The notes below the pieces were generated by a model, which was not told the origin of the DNA, made no database searches, and saw only the letters and a list, made by a program, of their open reading frames with translations. The translations under genes were made by a program, and so were the position numbers. Below are positions 24,026 to 33,230 of a stretch of 64,000 bases of DNA, piece by piece (position 1 is the first letter of the stretch; each line of letters starts with the position of its first letter). The stretch comes from CAZHTS01 sp964535315 (GTDB lineage Bacteria; Chloroflexota; Anaerolineae; Anaerolineales; Anaerolineaceae): contig CAZHTS010000003.1 in the NCBI GenBank assembly GCA_964535315.1, forward strand, positions 42,975 through 106,974, in the 5' to 3' direction.

Positions 24026-26761
24026 ATGAGAATCACTCACAACCCGACGCCTGCCCCAGTTCAGGGCAGCATGCGCCCGGCAACACCCTGGTGGCTGCGC
24101 GGGGTTGTCCTCTTCGTCCTGTTCGCGTTGGCCTTTGTGGCCGGCGCCTGGGGCTACCGCCAGGGCTACGTCAGCCGGGCAATTGCCCTGGCGCGCGGCA
24201 TAAGCAATGGCGAAACACCGGCATTGCCCGCTCCGCTCCAGGAAGCCGTTCAAGAGGTCGAAGCAGAGACCCGGCTCTATACAGAAAACGGGCTGCCGAC
24301 GCTCTACCTGGACGTGCCTTTTAAAAGCTACCAAAAGTTAACGGAGAAGCGCACCGAGGCGCTCAAGATCGGCATCCTGCTTTCATCCGACGAAGACCTG
24401 GTCCCCGCCCGCCTGCACCTGCAGGGTCAGAAGGAAGTGGACATCGAAATGCGCCTCAAAGGTGACTGGACCGACCATATTGAAGGCGACAAATGGTCCT
24501 TTCGCATTAAAGCGGACGAATACGTCAACAGGATGCGCGAATTCTCCATTCAATCGCCCGAGACACGCCAGTTTGCCCGAGAGTGGGTCTTCCACCGCCT
24601 GCTGATGCAAGAAGGTATTATGACCACACGCTATGATTTCTACAACGTGGTCATCAACGGCGAGGCCAAAGGAATTTACGCCCTGGAAGAACACTTCACC
24701 CAGGATATGATCGAAGCGCAGGGCCGCCGCGCCGGCGTCATCATCCGCTTTGACGAGGAACTTCTCTGGCAGAACCGCGCCGCCTTCCGCCAAAACGGCA
24801 CAGACAGTGAAAGCGTCTTCACGGCGTTAGACGTAGGCAGCGCCAACATCTCGCCCTTTGGCGCCGGGAAGATTGCCAAAAGCCCCACCCTGTCGGCCGA
24901 AGCCGAGGACGCTATGGGTAAATTGCGCGCCTATCAGGCCGGAAAGCTGCCCGCCTCCGCCGTTTTCGATACACAGTTGATGGGGCGCTTCTACGCTTTG
25001 AGCGATTTGTGGGGCGCCTGTCATGGCACCTATTGGATCAATCTGCGTTTCTATTACAACCCGGTCACCAGCCTGCTGGAACCGGTTGTGTTTGACGCCG
25101 AACCGTTCAACTGCGGCGGCAATGCCACCGCTGCCTTGCGCAACACCAACCCCATCACCGCTGAGTTCATCCGCAATCACGACCACATCTTTAACGATCC
25201 GCTTATCCGTCAGGCCTACGCGGTCGAACTGGAACGCATCACCCAACCCGAATATCTCGGCGACATGCGCCGCAGCCTCCAGCCCGAATCCGACCGTATG
25301 ATCGCCGCCCTGCGCACCGAATACCCAAACGACGACCTGCTCGATATCCCCTGGGAACTGATCAAACGGCGCGGTGAACGACTGCGCCAGGAACTGGCCC
25401 CTTCACAGCCGCTGCGCGGTTCTTTCCAGATAACGAGCGAGCCAAACCCCACCCTGCAAATCGACCTGGTCAACCTGATGATCCTGCCGGTCGAACTGGT
25501 GCGCGTCGAGATCGACGGGCAAACCCTGCAACCCGACGCCACCTGGAGCCTGCCCGAAGGGGGGCTGCTGCACCGCAACGATCAGCCCGTCCCTGCCCTG
25601 CTGCCAGTTACCGACCCCAATGGTACAGATTTTCCCACCGTACGATTCTTGATCCCCTACCAACCACCGGCGACTACAGCCGCCGGTGAAGAAAAAGAGG
25701 CGCCCGTCGTCCACGCCATTGTGCGCCTGGCGGGGCTGCCGCAGGAATATAGCGTCAACCTCAACAACACCCCCATTCCACAACCGCTCGTAGACGGCCC
25801 GCGCCCGCCTTTCCCCGCCCTGCAAGAAGCGCTCAACCAGCACCCCTTCTTGAGCCTGGCCGAAGACGGCAAAAGCCTGTGGGTCAAGCCGGGGGATTGG
25901 AACGTCAGTGGAGACCTGGTGCTTCCTGCTGGACTGGGGCTCAACGTTCCTGCCGGAACCACCCTGCGTTTTGGCAAAGATAATTTCCTGCTCGCCGGCG
26001 GCGCAGTGAACCTGCTGGGCGATGAAAGCGCCCCAGTGCTGCTGACCGCCCAGCAGGACACCTGGCAGGGCGTCGTGGTGTTAGCGGCCGCACAGCCCTC
26101 CTTGTGGAAATACGCCACAGCGGAAAACATGACCGGCGTCGCCCGCGGCGGCTGGCTGTTGACCGCCAGCATCACCTTCTACAAAAGCAATATCACCTTA
26201 CAAAATGCACGCCTGCTGCACGCCCAATCCGAAGACGTGATTAACGTCGTTCACGGCGAATTTCTCTACGATCATAGTGAATTCGCCTACTCGGCCTCAG
26301 ATGCCTTTGACTCCGACTACTCCCCTGGCCGTATCGTCGGCTGTAGTTTCCACGACATCGGCGCCGACGCCATCGACATCAGCAGCGCCGCCGTGACCGT
26401 CGAAGACACCACCGCCGTGCGCATCACCGATAAAGGTATCTCGGCCGGCGAGCATAGCGAAATCACCGTGCGCAATTTCACCGTCGACACCACCGGCATC
26501 GGCATTGCCAGCAAAGATCAATCGCTCGTCGTCGCCGACCAGGTCGTCATCCGCAACGCCCAGAAACTGGCCCTGGCCGCTTACCAGAAGAAAGAGGTGT
26601 ACGGACCGAGCAGGATAGAAATTACCCATCTGACGGTCGAAAACGCCACCCGCTATTCACTGATCCAGGACGGTTCAACTGCCAGCGTGGATGGCAGGCT
26701 GCTCGAAACCGAGCCTGTGGACGTCGCCAAACTGTATAAAAACGGCTATCTGGGGAACTGA
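24026..26761 (+). CDS. CotH-family protein-kinase-like surface protein with C-terminal beta-helix
   Basis: 911 residues. One N-terminal membrane segment (GVVLFVLFALAFVAGAWGY) places the rest outside. Residues of about 90-450 match CotH, an atypical secreted kinase fold: LRLKGDWTDHIEGDKWSFRIK (candidate ATP-binding lysines), GEAKGIYALEEHF, and VVFDAEPFNCGG as a candidate metal/phosphate segment. The C-terminal 300 residues form a parallel beta-helix (GCSFHDIGADAIDISSAAV, VEDTTAVRITDKGISAGEHS). It is sandwiched between the DUF4956 and VTC genes with short gaps, an operon arrangement recurrent in bacteria. Confidence 0.87.
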   Translation: MRITHNPTPAPVQGSMRPATPWWLRGVVLFVLFALAFVAGAWGYRQGYVSRAIALARGISNGETPALPAPLQEAVQEVEAETRLYTENGLPTLYLDVPFKSYQKLTEKRTEALKIGILLSSDEDLVPARLHLQGQKEVDIEMRLKGDWTDHIEGDKWSFRIKADEYVNRMREFSIQSPETRQFAREWVFHRLLMQEGIMTTRYDFYNVVINGEAKGIYALEEHFTQDMIEAQGRRAGVIIRFDEELLWQNRAAFRQNGTDSESVFTALDVGSANISPFGAGKIAKSPTLSAEAEDAMGKLRAYQAGKLPASAVFDTQLMGRFYALSDLWGACHGTYWINLRFYYNPVTSLLEPVVFDAEPFNCGGNATAALRNTNPITAEFIRNHDHIFNDPLIRQAYAVELERITQPEYLGDMRRSLQPESDRMIAALRTEYPNDDLLDIPWELIKRRGERLRQELAPSQPLRGSFQITSEPNPTLQIDLVNLMILPVELVRVEIDGQTLQPDATWSLPEGGLLHRNDQPVPALLPVTDPNGTDFPTVRFLIPYQPPATTAAGEEKEAPVVHAIVRLAGLPQEYSVNLNNTPIPQPLVDGPRPPFPALQEALNQHPFLSLAEDGKSLWVKPGDWNVSGDLVLPAGLGLNVPAGTTLRFGKDNFLLAGGAVNLLGDESAPVLLTAQQDTWQGVVVLAAAQPSLWKYATAENMTGVARGGWLLTASITFYKSNITLQNARLLHAQSEDVINVVHGEFLYDHSEFAYSASDAFDSDYSPGRIVGCSFHDIGADAIDISSAAVTVEDTTAVRITDKGISAGEHSEITVRNFTVDTTGIGIASKDQSLVVADQVVIRNAQKLALAAYQKKEVYGPSRIEITHLTVENATRYSLIQDGSTASVDGRLLETEPVDVAKLYKNGYLGN

Positions 26762-26765
26762 CGTT

Positions 26766-27443
26766 ATGCCCGAGAACCTGCGTTACGAGATCAAAATGGC
26801 GTACGACGCCAACCAGTTATACGAGGCGCGCCGTTGGGTGCGCCTGCACTCGTACGCCTTTCGCACAGCCTACCCGCCGCGCCAGATCAACAACGTCTAT
26901 TTTGATACCCTCAACATGGACAGCTTCAACGATCATCTCAGCGGAGCCAGCCAGCGCCGCAAGCTGCGCTATCGCTGGTATGGCCCCGACCTGGAACATG
27001 CCCGCGGGCAGTTGGAGATCAAAGAGAAGCAAGAGCGCATCGGCTGGAAAGAGGTCCAGCCAGCGCCAGTCGACTTGAACCTGCAAACGATGGACTGGCG
27101 CCAGATTCAAAACGCCCTGCTGTCTCAAGCCAGCGGTCGTTTTCATCTCATGCTGGCCGCCGCCCGGCCAGTATTGATCAACAGCTATCAGCGCGAATAC
27201 TACCTGTCGTCAGACGGCTGCATCCGCCTGACGTTGGACTACCGGCTACACGCCTACGACCAGGCTTTCGGGCTGCGGCCCAATCTGACCTGCCGTACAC
27301 CGTTGTACGACCAGATCATCATTGAGTTCAAGGGCAACCAGCCCTACAGCCGCCAACTGGCAGATGCACTGGCAGAATTTCCCCTACGGGCCAAGCGTTT
27401 CTCAAAATACGTCGGCTCGCTGGACGCCATGCCGGAGTGGTGA
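26766..27443 (+). CDS. VTC-domain polyphosphate polymerase-like protein
   Basis: 225 residues from ATG 26766. It has the VTC/CYTH tunnel-fold pattern: RYEIKM (E-x-K), SAYFDT-like INNVYFDTLN, basic KLRYRWYG, QLEIKEK, a mid-chain basic/aromatic strand and a C-terminal RQLADALAEFPLRAKRFSKYVGSL. VTC domains make polyphosphate from ATP. Whether this bacterial member does so, or makes another surface polymer with CotH, cannot be read from the sequence. It has no membrane segment and presumably acts on the inner face. Confidence 0.85.
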   Translation: MPENLRYEIKMAYDANQLYEARRWVRLHSYAFRTAYPPRQINNVYFDTLNMDSFNDHLSGASQRRKLRYRWYGPDLEHARGQLEIKEKQERIGWKEVQPAPVDLNLQTMDWRQIQNALLSQASGRFHLMLAAARPVLINSYQREYYLSSDGCIRLTLDYRLHAYDQAFGLRPNLTCRTPLYDQIIIEFKGNQPYSRQLADALAEFPLRAKRFSKYVGSLDAMPEW

Positions 27444-27446
27444 ACC

Positions 27447-28424
27447 ATGCAGCGCCGGATAAAGCCTGTTTTCCTGGGAACATTACTCGTCTTGATCTTG
27501 CTGGCTGCCTGTCAGCCGGCAGCCAGAATTCCAATGGCCGCCGTCGAGCAAATCCCCACCGTCAGCATGAACGGGCTCGATTTCCGCGCCGCTCACCCGC
27601 AGCAGTATCGCATCCTGGTTGCCGGCCATATTTACGGCGCCCATGACGATCAGGCCTCGCATCCCGCCGCAACCCTGCTCCAGCACGTCCCTGATCTGCA
27701 AGCCATGAACCTGGACATGATCGCCCTGCTCGGCGACACCGCCCCGCACACCACCGAACAGGACTTCGACAAACTGGAAACGCTCTTCCTGCGCTCCTTT
27801 GCGCTACCCATCTTTAATACCGTTGGGAACCATGATGTCGAAAATCGCAGCCTGTACACCGACCGCTTTGGCCCAACCTACTACGCTTTCCGGCGCGGCC
27901 CGGCCTATCTGATCTTCCTGGATACCGAACTGGTTTCGTGCAAAGTGACCGGCGAGCAGCGTGCCCTGCTTGACGAGGCCATCCGCCTGGCGTTGGCCGA
28001 TGACCGGGTAAAAAATATCCTCATCTTTACCCACAAAACCATCTTCATGCTCGACGAGGTCTTGAACAAGAGCAAGAGCAAGGTTGCCATGCCCAACGAG
28101 TGGGCCTGCTACCGCGAGAGCAATTATAACGATTTACGCCAGCAGACCCTGTTGGCCGCCGCCCAAAAGAAACCTGTCTATCTCTTCGCCGGCGACGTGG
28201 GCGCCTGGGGCGGCAACCTCTCTCCGTATTATCAAAAGGACGCCGGGGGGCCGCTCTACACCATCGCCACCGGCATCGGCGATACCCCGCAGGATTCGGT
28301 CATTCTGGTCGATGTACAGGGTGATCGCGTGGACTTCCAGGTCTACTCGCTCACCGGGCAAACCATGCAGCCGCTTGAAAACTACAACCTGGAGTACTGG
28401 CGCGCCATCGCCGCTCAAAAATAA
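27447..28424 (+). CDS. Lipoprotein with degenerate calcineurin-like phosphoesterase fold
   Basis: 325 residues. Lipobox LILLAAC. The fold is recognisable from IALLGDTAPH (GD motif), VGNHDV (GNHD motif) and IFTHKT. The first metal motif D-x-H is replaced (VAGHIYG: His kept, Asp absent), and the final GHxH is GDVGAWG. At least two metal ligands are therefore missing, so metallophosphatase activity is doubtful, or the metal site has changed. It starts 3 bases after the VTC stop and clearly belongs to the same operon. Confidence 0.8.
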   Translation: MQRRIKPVFLGTLLVLILLAACQPAARIPMAAVEQIPTVSMNGLDFRAAHPQQYRILVAGHIYGAHDDQASHPAATLLQHVPDLQAMNLDMIALLGDTAPHTTEQDFDKLETLFLRSFALPIFNTVGNHDVENRSLYTDRFGPTYYAFRRGPAYLIFLDTELVSCKVTGEQRALLDEAIRLALADDRVKNILIFTHKTIFMLDEVLNKSKSKVAMPNEWACYRESNYNDLRQQTLLAAAQKKPVYLFAGDVGAWGGNLSPYYQKDAGGPLYTIATGIGDTPQDSVILVDVQGDRVDFQVYSLTGQTMQPLENYNLEYWRAIAAQK

Positions 28425-28437
28425 AACGGGAGGCCTC

Positions 28438-30426
28438 ATGCTCAACCGCCTGCGACAATACCGCTTTCCCAACTGGTCGATTCCCCTGGCGCTGTTGTGG
28501 GTTTGCGTCCTGGCCTTTGGTCTGGTCATCCCCATGCTGGGACTGTACGCCGATGACTGGCCTTTCGTTTACGTCAATCAGCTGAGCGGCCTGCGTGGCG
28601 TGGTTGATTTCATTTCCTGGGTCAGGCCCTTCGGCGCCTGGATCTTTGCCGCAGTGACCGCCCTGGGCGGCACACACTTCTGGTTTTACCATCTGCTGCT
28701 CCTCTTGCTGCGCGCCCTGGACGCCTGGCTGCTCTGGCGCTTCTTGCGCTGCCTGTGGCCCAATCAACCCCGCCCCGCGCTCTGGGCCGCCCTGTTGTTT
28801 GCCATCTTTCCCGCCTTTAAACAGCAGCCCCTGGCGCTGGAATACGCCCTGCACTTCATCGTTCTGGCGCTGCTCCTGCTTTCGATGACCACCATGATCC
28901 AGGCCGCCCGCCGTCCATCTCTCTTCTCTGGCCTGGCGGTTGCATCCTGGCTGCTCGCCTTCAACATCTTCTTTATCGAATACTTCGCCGGACAGGAAGC
29001 GCTCCGCCCGGTCCTGCTGTGGCTGGCGCTCGCCCCACACGAGCGCGACCGGCGCACACTGTTCAAAACCGTTGTCCTGCGCTGGCTGCCGTATCTGTTT
29101 GTATTCGTGACCTTCCTTGTCTGGCGCGTCTTTGTGCTGCGCTTCCCTTCGTATCGCCCCGAACTGCTCGACGCGTTCGGTCACGACCCGCTCGGAGCCT
29201 TATCCTATCTTGTGCAGACCATCGCCGGCGACCTGTTCACGGTCGCCCTCGGCACCTGGGGGCAGACGTTGGTCTTCCCGCCGGGCGGAAAGACCCTGCT
29301 GCTGTACCTTGGCCTGGTAACCACCAGCCTGATCACCTTGCTGGCATACCTGTTCCGCGCGCCCATCGCAGAACCCGAAACGCCGCGTTTCACCCCGCGC
29401 CCGGCGCTGACCTGGATGGCGGTTGGTCTGGTCTCTATGCTGGTCGCCGGCTGGCCTTTCTGGATCACCAACCTGCCGGTCGAACTCGACTTTCCCTGGG
29501 ATCGTACCACGCTGGCCTTCATGCCCGGCGCCTGTTTGTTCGCGGCCGGACTGCTGCTCTTGCTGACCCGGCCGCGCCTGCAAAATATCTTGCTTGCCGT
29601 CCTGATCAGCCTGTCGATCGGCCTGCATTTTCAAAACGCCAACCGCTATCGCAAGGAAACCAGCATCCTGACGCCTTTTTACTGGCAGCTCGCCTGGCGC
29701 GCCCCCGGCCTGGAAACCGGCACCGCCCTGGTGCTCGACCGGGAACCGTTCGAATATCACATCGACAAGTTCCTCACCCCGCTGGTCAACTGGAGCTTTG
29801 CACCCGAACACACCGGCCAGGATATGCCCCTGATCCTGTTCGATCTGCACAAAGTAGCCGGCAAATACCTCAACCCGGATTCTACCCACCGCCCCATCAA
29901 AAGCAGCTACGGGACGCTGAGCTTCAAAGGCAACACCGCCAACGTCTTGCTCATCGCTTACGACCCGCCTGCCTGCCTGCGCATTCTGGGCAAACACAAC
30001 GAAGGCCAGATGCAAATTTCGAAAGAAATGCGCCCGCTGCTGCGCTATTCCAACCTGGAGCAAATCCGCCTCCAGCAAGATCCACCCGCCCGCCCGCCGG
30101 ATTTTCTGGGCCCCGAGCCGCCCCACACCTGGTGTTATTATTTTGAAAAAGCCGATCTGGCCCTGCAAGCCGGCGCTTGGGACACCGTCGCCCGCCTGGG
30201 CGACGAAGCGCAGAACGCCGGCCTGCGCCCCACCACCGCCGGGGAGTGGTTCGTTTTCATCGAGGGTTACGCCCGCGCCGGCCAATGGCAGCAGGCCCAG
30301 GCCATCAGTGAAGAAGTGGCAAAAAACAAATTCTATCACCCGACCGTCTGCCGCCTGTGGCACACACTGTTGGCCGACGCCGGGCGTCCCGACGCCATCC
30401 CGGTCTCTCTGAATTGCTCACCCTGA
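28438..30426 (+). CDS. Polytopic membrane protein, possible lipid-linked-sugar glycosyltransferase
   Basis: 662 residues from ATG 28438 (GGGAGG upstream). About ten to twelve membrane segments in the first 430 residues. An Asp pair after the first helix (LYADDWPF) is the arrangement seen in GT-C enzymes, where a periplasmic DD/DE is catalytic. The C-terminal 200 residues are soluble and end in a TPR-like helical stretch (DTVARLGDEAQNAGL...). GT-C membership is an inference from topology and the DD motif. It follows the phosphoesterase gene in the surface operon. Confidence 0.7.
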   Translation: MLNRLRQYRFPNWSIPLALLWVCVLAFGLVIPMLGLYADDWPFVYVNQLSGLRGVVDFISWVRPFGAWIFAAVTALGGTHFWFYHLLLLLLRALDAWLLWRFLRCLWPNQPRPALWAALLFAIFPAFKQQPLALEYALHFIVLALLLLSMTTMIQAARRPSLFSGLAVASWLLAFNIFFIEYFAGQEALRPVLLWLALAPHERDRRTLFKTVVLRWLPYLFVFVTFLVWRVFVLRFPSYRPELLDAFGHDPLGALSYLVQTIAGDLFTVALGTWGQTLVFPPGGKTLLLYLGLVTTSLITLLAYLFRAPIAEPETPRFTPRPALTWMAVGLVSMLVAGWPFWITNLPVELDFPWDRTTLAFMPGACLFAAGLLLLLTRPRLQNILLAVLISLSIGLHFQNANRYRKETSILTPFYWQLAWRAPGLETGTALVLDREPFEYHIDKFLTPLVNWSFAPEHTGQDMPLILFDLHKVAGKYLNPDSTHRPIKSSYGTLSFKGNTANVLLIAYDPPACLRILGKHNEGQMQISKEMRPLLRYSNLEQIRLQQDPPARPPDFLGPEPPHTWCYYFEKADLALQAGAWDTVARLGDEAQNAGLRPTTAGEWFVFIEGYARAGQWQQAQAISEEVAKNKFYHPTVCRLWHTLLADAGRPDAIPVSLNCSP

Positions 30427-30434
30427 AAAAAGCC

Positions 30435-32420
30435 ATGCATATTTCCCGCAAACAGAACTGGTTGGATATCGTCCTCATGCTCAGCCTGCTGGCGTTGACC
30501 GGCTGGTATCTGGCGCAACATTTTGATTTCAAGGCCCAGCCGGCCGAAGACGCAGCGATGTTGATGCGCTATGCCGGGCATCTGGCCCAGGGCCACGGCA
30601 TCGTCTGGAATATCGGTGAACCTCCCGTAGACGGCGCCACCGACTTCCTGTTCATGGCCGTGCTGGCCGGTCTGAACCGCGCCGGGCTCCCGCTCGAAAG
30701 CGCCGTACACACCGTCGACCTGGGCGCTCACCTGTTGACCGTATGGATTGTCTATCTGGCGCTGCGCCGGGTTCAAAACTGTCATCCGGCCCTGGCATGG
30801 CTGGCGGCGGCTTTCCTGGCGCTCGGCCCCGGCAGCAGCTATGCCGAGGCCTATTTCGGCACGCCCTTCTTTGCCCTGTTCGCCGCCCTGACCTGGGCTT
30901 TTGCCACCTGGTATGTCTCTCAGCCGCGCCCCACCGGGTACGCCGCCCTGCTTTTCGCCCTGTCCGGCCTGCTCATGGGACTGACCCGCCCCGAAGGGGT
31001 GCTGTTTGCCGGCTTCATGCTGGCCGCCATCCTGCTGCGGCGCGGCTGGAAAGACGCCCGCCTGGCGATTGGCTACTTCGTCCTCGTCTTCGGCGTCCTG
31101 GGCAGCGCCTATTTCTTCTGGCGCTGGTCCTACTTTGGTCATCCGCTCCCCAACCCATTCTACAAAAAAGGCAACGGGCGCTTATTCTGGGGCAATCTGA
31201 GCACTTCATTTAACAACGTCATGCATCTGGCAACACCGTTTAACTGGGTATATCTATACGCGCTGCTGCTGTTGGTAACCCACGCCGTCGAACGAGCCGT
31301 GATCCAGTACCTGTGGCGCCCGCTCCAGCCGGTGCTCGCCCGCCTGGCGGCGCGCCCGGCAGGTTGGCAGCTATCCGCCACGCGGCTCCAGAGCCTGTTA
31401 CGCCTGCTTGCCGCCTTATTGCTCCTGACCGGATTGCTGGGTGCGTTGCGCACCTCAAGCAGCCTGCACGCCAGCCTGATCCTCGGCCGTTATTCAGCCC
31501 AGTATTTTGCCTTGCTGCTCATTTTACTATCAGCCGGTGTCCTGCTATGGTTCCTGGCAATGCCGAGCATCAACCTGGGCCGGCGCGCCGTCCACGCCAT
31601 TCACCAGGCCCTCACCGGGTTGAGCGAACGCCCGGCCGCTCACGATATGCCCGGCGCCCCGGCTTTCACCCAACAGGTGATCTTTGCGTTTCTGCCCCTG
31701 GCTGGCTTCACCGCCATGTGGGTGCTGCTCTCAGACGAAATGAACTATATCATGCGCTTCCAGTACCCGCTTCTGGCCGTATTGCTGATCGCCGTCCCAC
31801 CTCTGCTGCCGGCGCTTTGGAATTTCTGGAAACTGCCACCCTGGCGGGAACTGGACCGCTCCCGCACTGGCGCCTTGTGGCTGCTGGTTATCGCCGCCGC
31901 AGGCCTGATCCTCAACACACAGGTCAAAAACTACGGCGGACAGCACACCAGCCTGGATGGTCGTTATGAAATGGCCAACATGCTGGCCGACTATCGCCAG
32001 AAGGGGTACACCATCGCCACCAGCGAAGCAGGGCTGCTGCCCTTTTATTCCGGCTGGCGCGCCATCGATACCTGGGGGCTCAACGACGCCTGGATCGCTC
32101 ACAACGGACGGATTACTGCTGAATATTTGCAGCGCTACCGCCCCGAATTGATCCTCTTCCACGCCGATTTTTCGCCCATCGCCCCGCCGCGCAGCACGCA
32201 GGGCGACGCCTGGTTTGAGATGACCATCACCCTCAAGCAATACGCCGAGCAAAACGGTTACCTCCTGGCCGCCGTATACGGCCAGCGCCCAACCGACACC
32301 CATTATTACTACGTTCGGCCCGATTTTGCCGACAGCGCCGAGATCGTCCGCCGCATCCGCGAAAACGGCTACCCGCCGCCCATGAATACCGACTATACCC
32401 GTATCAAAATCGTCGAGTAA
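30435..32420 (+). CDS. Polytopic membrane protein, GT-C-like glycosyltransferase candidate
   Basis: 661 residues from ATG 30435, 9 bases after the previous stop; no strong ribosome site is seen. About eleven membrane segments. The first loop carries PAEDAAMLMRYAGHLAQGHGIVWN, typical of PMT/ArnT-like (GT39-type) sugar transferases in which an acidic residue after helix 1 is catalytic. A soluble C-terminal domain (about residues 510-661) follows. It ends the cluster; the next gene is convergent at 8 bases. The donor and acceptor are unknown; surface-protein or envelope glycosylation is plausible. Confidence 0.75.
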   Translation: MHISRKQNWLDIVLMLSLLALTGWYLAQHFDFKAQPAEDAAMLMRYAGHLAQGHGIVWNIGEPPVDGATDFLFMAVLAGLNRAGLPLESAVHTVDLGAHLLTVWIVYLALRRVQNCHPALAWLAAAFLALGPGSSYAEAYFGTPFFALFAALTWAFATWYVSQPRPTGYAALLFALSGLLMGLTRPEGVLFAGFMLAAILLRRGWKDARLAIGYFVLVFGVLGSAYFFWRWSYFGHPLPNPFYKKGNGRLFWGNLSTSFNNVMHLATPFNWVYLYALLLLVTHAVERAVIQYLWRPLQPVLARLAARPAGWQLSATRLQSLLRLLAALLLLTGLLGALRTSSSLHASLILGRYSAQYFALLLILLSAGVLLWFLAMPSINLGRRAVHAIHQALTGLSERPAAHDMPGAPAFTQQVIFAFLPLAGFTAMWVLLSDEMNYIMRFQYPLLAVLLIAVPPLLPALWNFWKLPPWRELDRSRTGALWLLVIAAAGLILNTQVKNYGGQHTSLDGRYEMANMLADYRQKGYTIATSEAGLLPFYSGWRAIDTWGLNDAWIAHNGRITAEYLQRYRPELILFHADFSPIAPPRSTQGDAWFEMTITLKQYAEQNGYLLAAVYGQRPTDTHYYYVRPDFADSAEIVRRIRENGYPPPMNTDYTRIKIVE

Positions 32421-32427
32421 CGCCGCT

Positions 32428-33198
32428 TTACTCCTGCCAGTCCCACTCGCGCATCAGCGTCAGAGTCTGGTGAGCGGTCAGGTCGAGTTGAATAGGCGTG
32501 ATCGAGACACAGCCCCGCGCCAGCGCCCCAAAATCGGTGCCTTCCTCCGGCACGCCGGTCGGCGCTGCACCGCCAATCCAGTAATAGGGCCGGCCGCGCG
32601 GGTCCTCACGACGCACCAGTTCGTCGCGATAGATGCGCAGTCCCTGGCGCGTCGGCAAAAAGCCGCCTATTTCTGCCAGCGGCCGGTACGGCACGTTAAC
32701 GTTCAAGACCACACCCGCCGGCAACCCCCGCCGGATGATACCTGCGGCCACTCGCCGCCCGACCTCGGCCGCCGCAGCGTAATCCAGCGGGCCCTCCATG
32801 CCGTCGGGAGAATCGAGTGAAACAGCGATCCCCGGTACACCCCAGATAACCGCTTCCATCGCCGCCGTCACCGTGCCGGAGTAGGTCAGGTCATGCCCCA
32901 GGTTGGCGTGTGGATTGATCCCGGACACGACCAGATCGACCGGCTCTGACAAAATCCCCAGCAGGCTCAGCGCCACACAATCTGAGGGCGCGCCATCGCT
33001 GGTCAGCGCCGGGCTGCCATCCGCCAGCTTCATCTCACGCACGCGCAGCGGCCGGTGTAATGTCTTGACATGTCCCGAAGCCGACCAGTTGCGATCCGGC
33101 GCCAGAACGCTCACATTGCCCAACAGGCGCATCGCCTGCGCCAACGCCAACAGGCCCGGAGCCTGTACGCCATCATCATTCGTCACCAGAATATGCAT
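32428..33198 (-). CDS. surE: 5'/3'-nucleotidase SurE
   Basis: 256 residues from ATG 33198 (GGGAG upstream). The metal-binding N-terminus MHILVTNDDGVQAPG is diagnostic; SAPSDCVALSLL-like TSDGAPSDCVALSLLG and VVSGINPHANLGHDLTYSGTV carry the Ser and Asn metal ligands. It dephosphorylates nucleoside 5'- and 3'-monophosphates in the cytoplasm. The adenosine deaminase gene directly upstream on the same strand suggests a purine-salvage pairing. Confidence 0.95.
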   Translation of the reverse strand: MHILVTNDDGVQAPGLLALAQAMRLLGNVSVLAPDRNWSASGHVKTLHRPLRVREMKLADGSPALTSDGAPSDCVALSLLGILSEPVDLVVSGINPHANLGHDLTYSGTVTAAMEAVIWGVPGIAVSLDSPDGMEGPLDYAAAAEVGRRVAAGIIRRGLPAGVVLNVNVPYRPLAEIGGFLPTRQGLRIYRDELVRREDPRGRPYYWIGGAAPTGVPEEGTDFGALARGCVSITPIQLDLTAHQTLTLMREWDWQE

Positions 33199-33230
33199 TT
33201 TTTCTCCCGGTCGCTTATCGTAGCCGGCTC

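Noticed and set aside
29019..30363. Long frames on both other strands over the GT-C-like gene (375 and 387 codons)
   Set aside because: Low-complexity Pro/Arg or Gln/Gly composition typical of shadows; the chosen frame has clear membrane helices and a good ribosome site.
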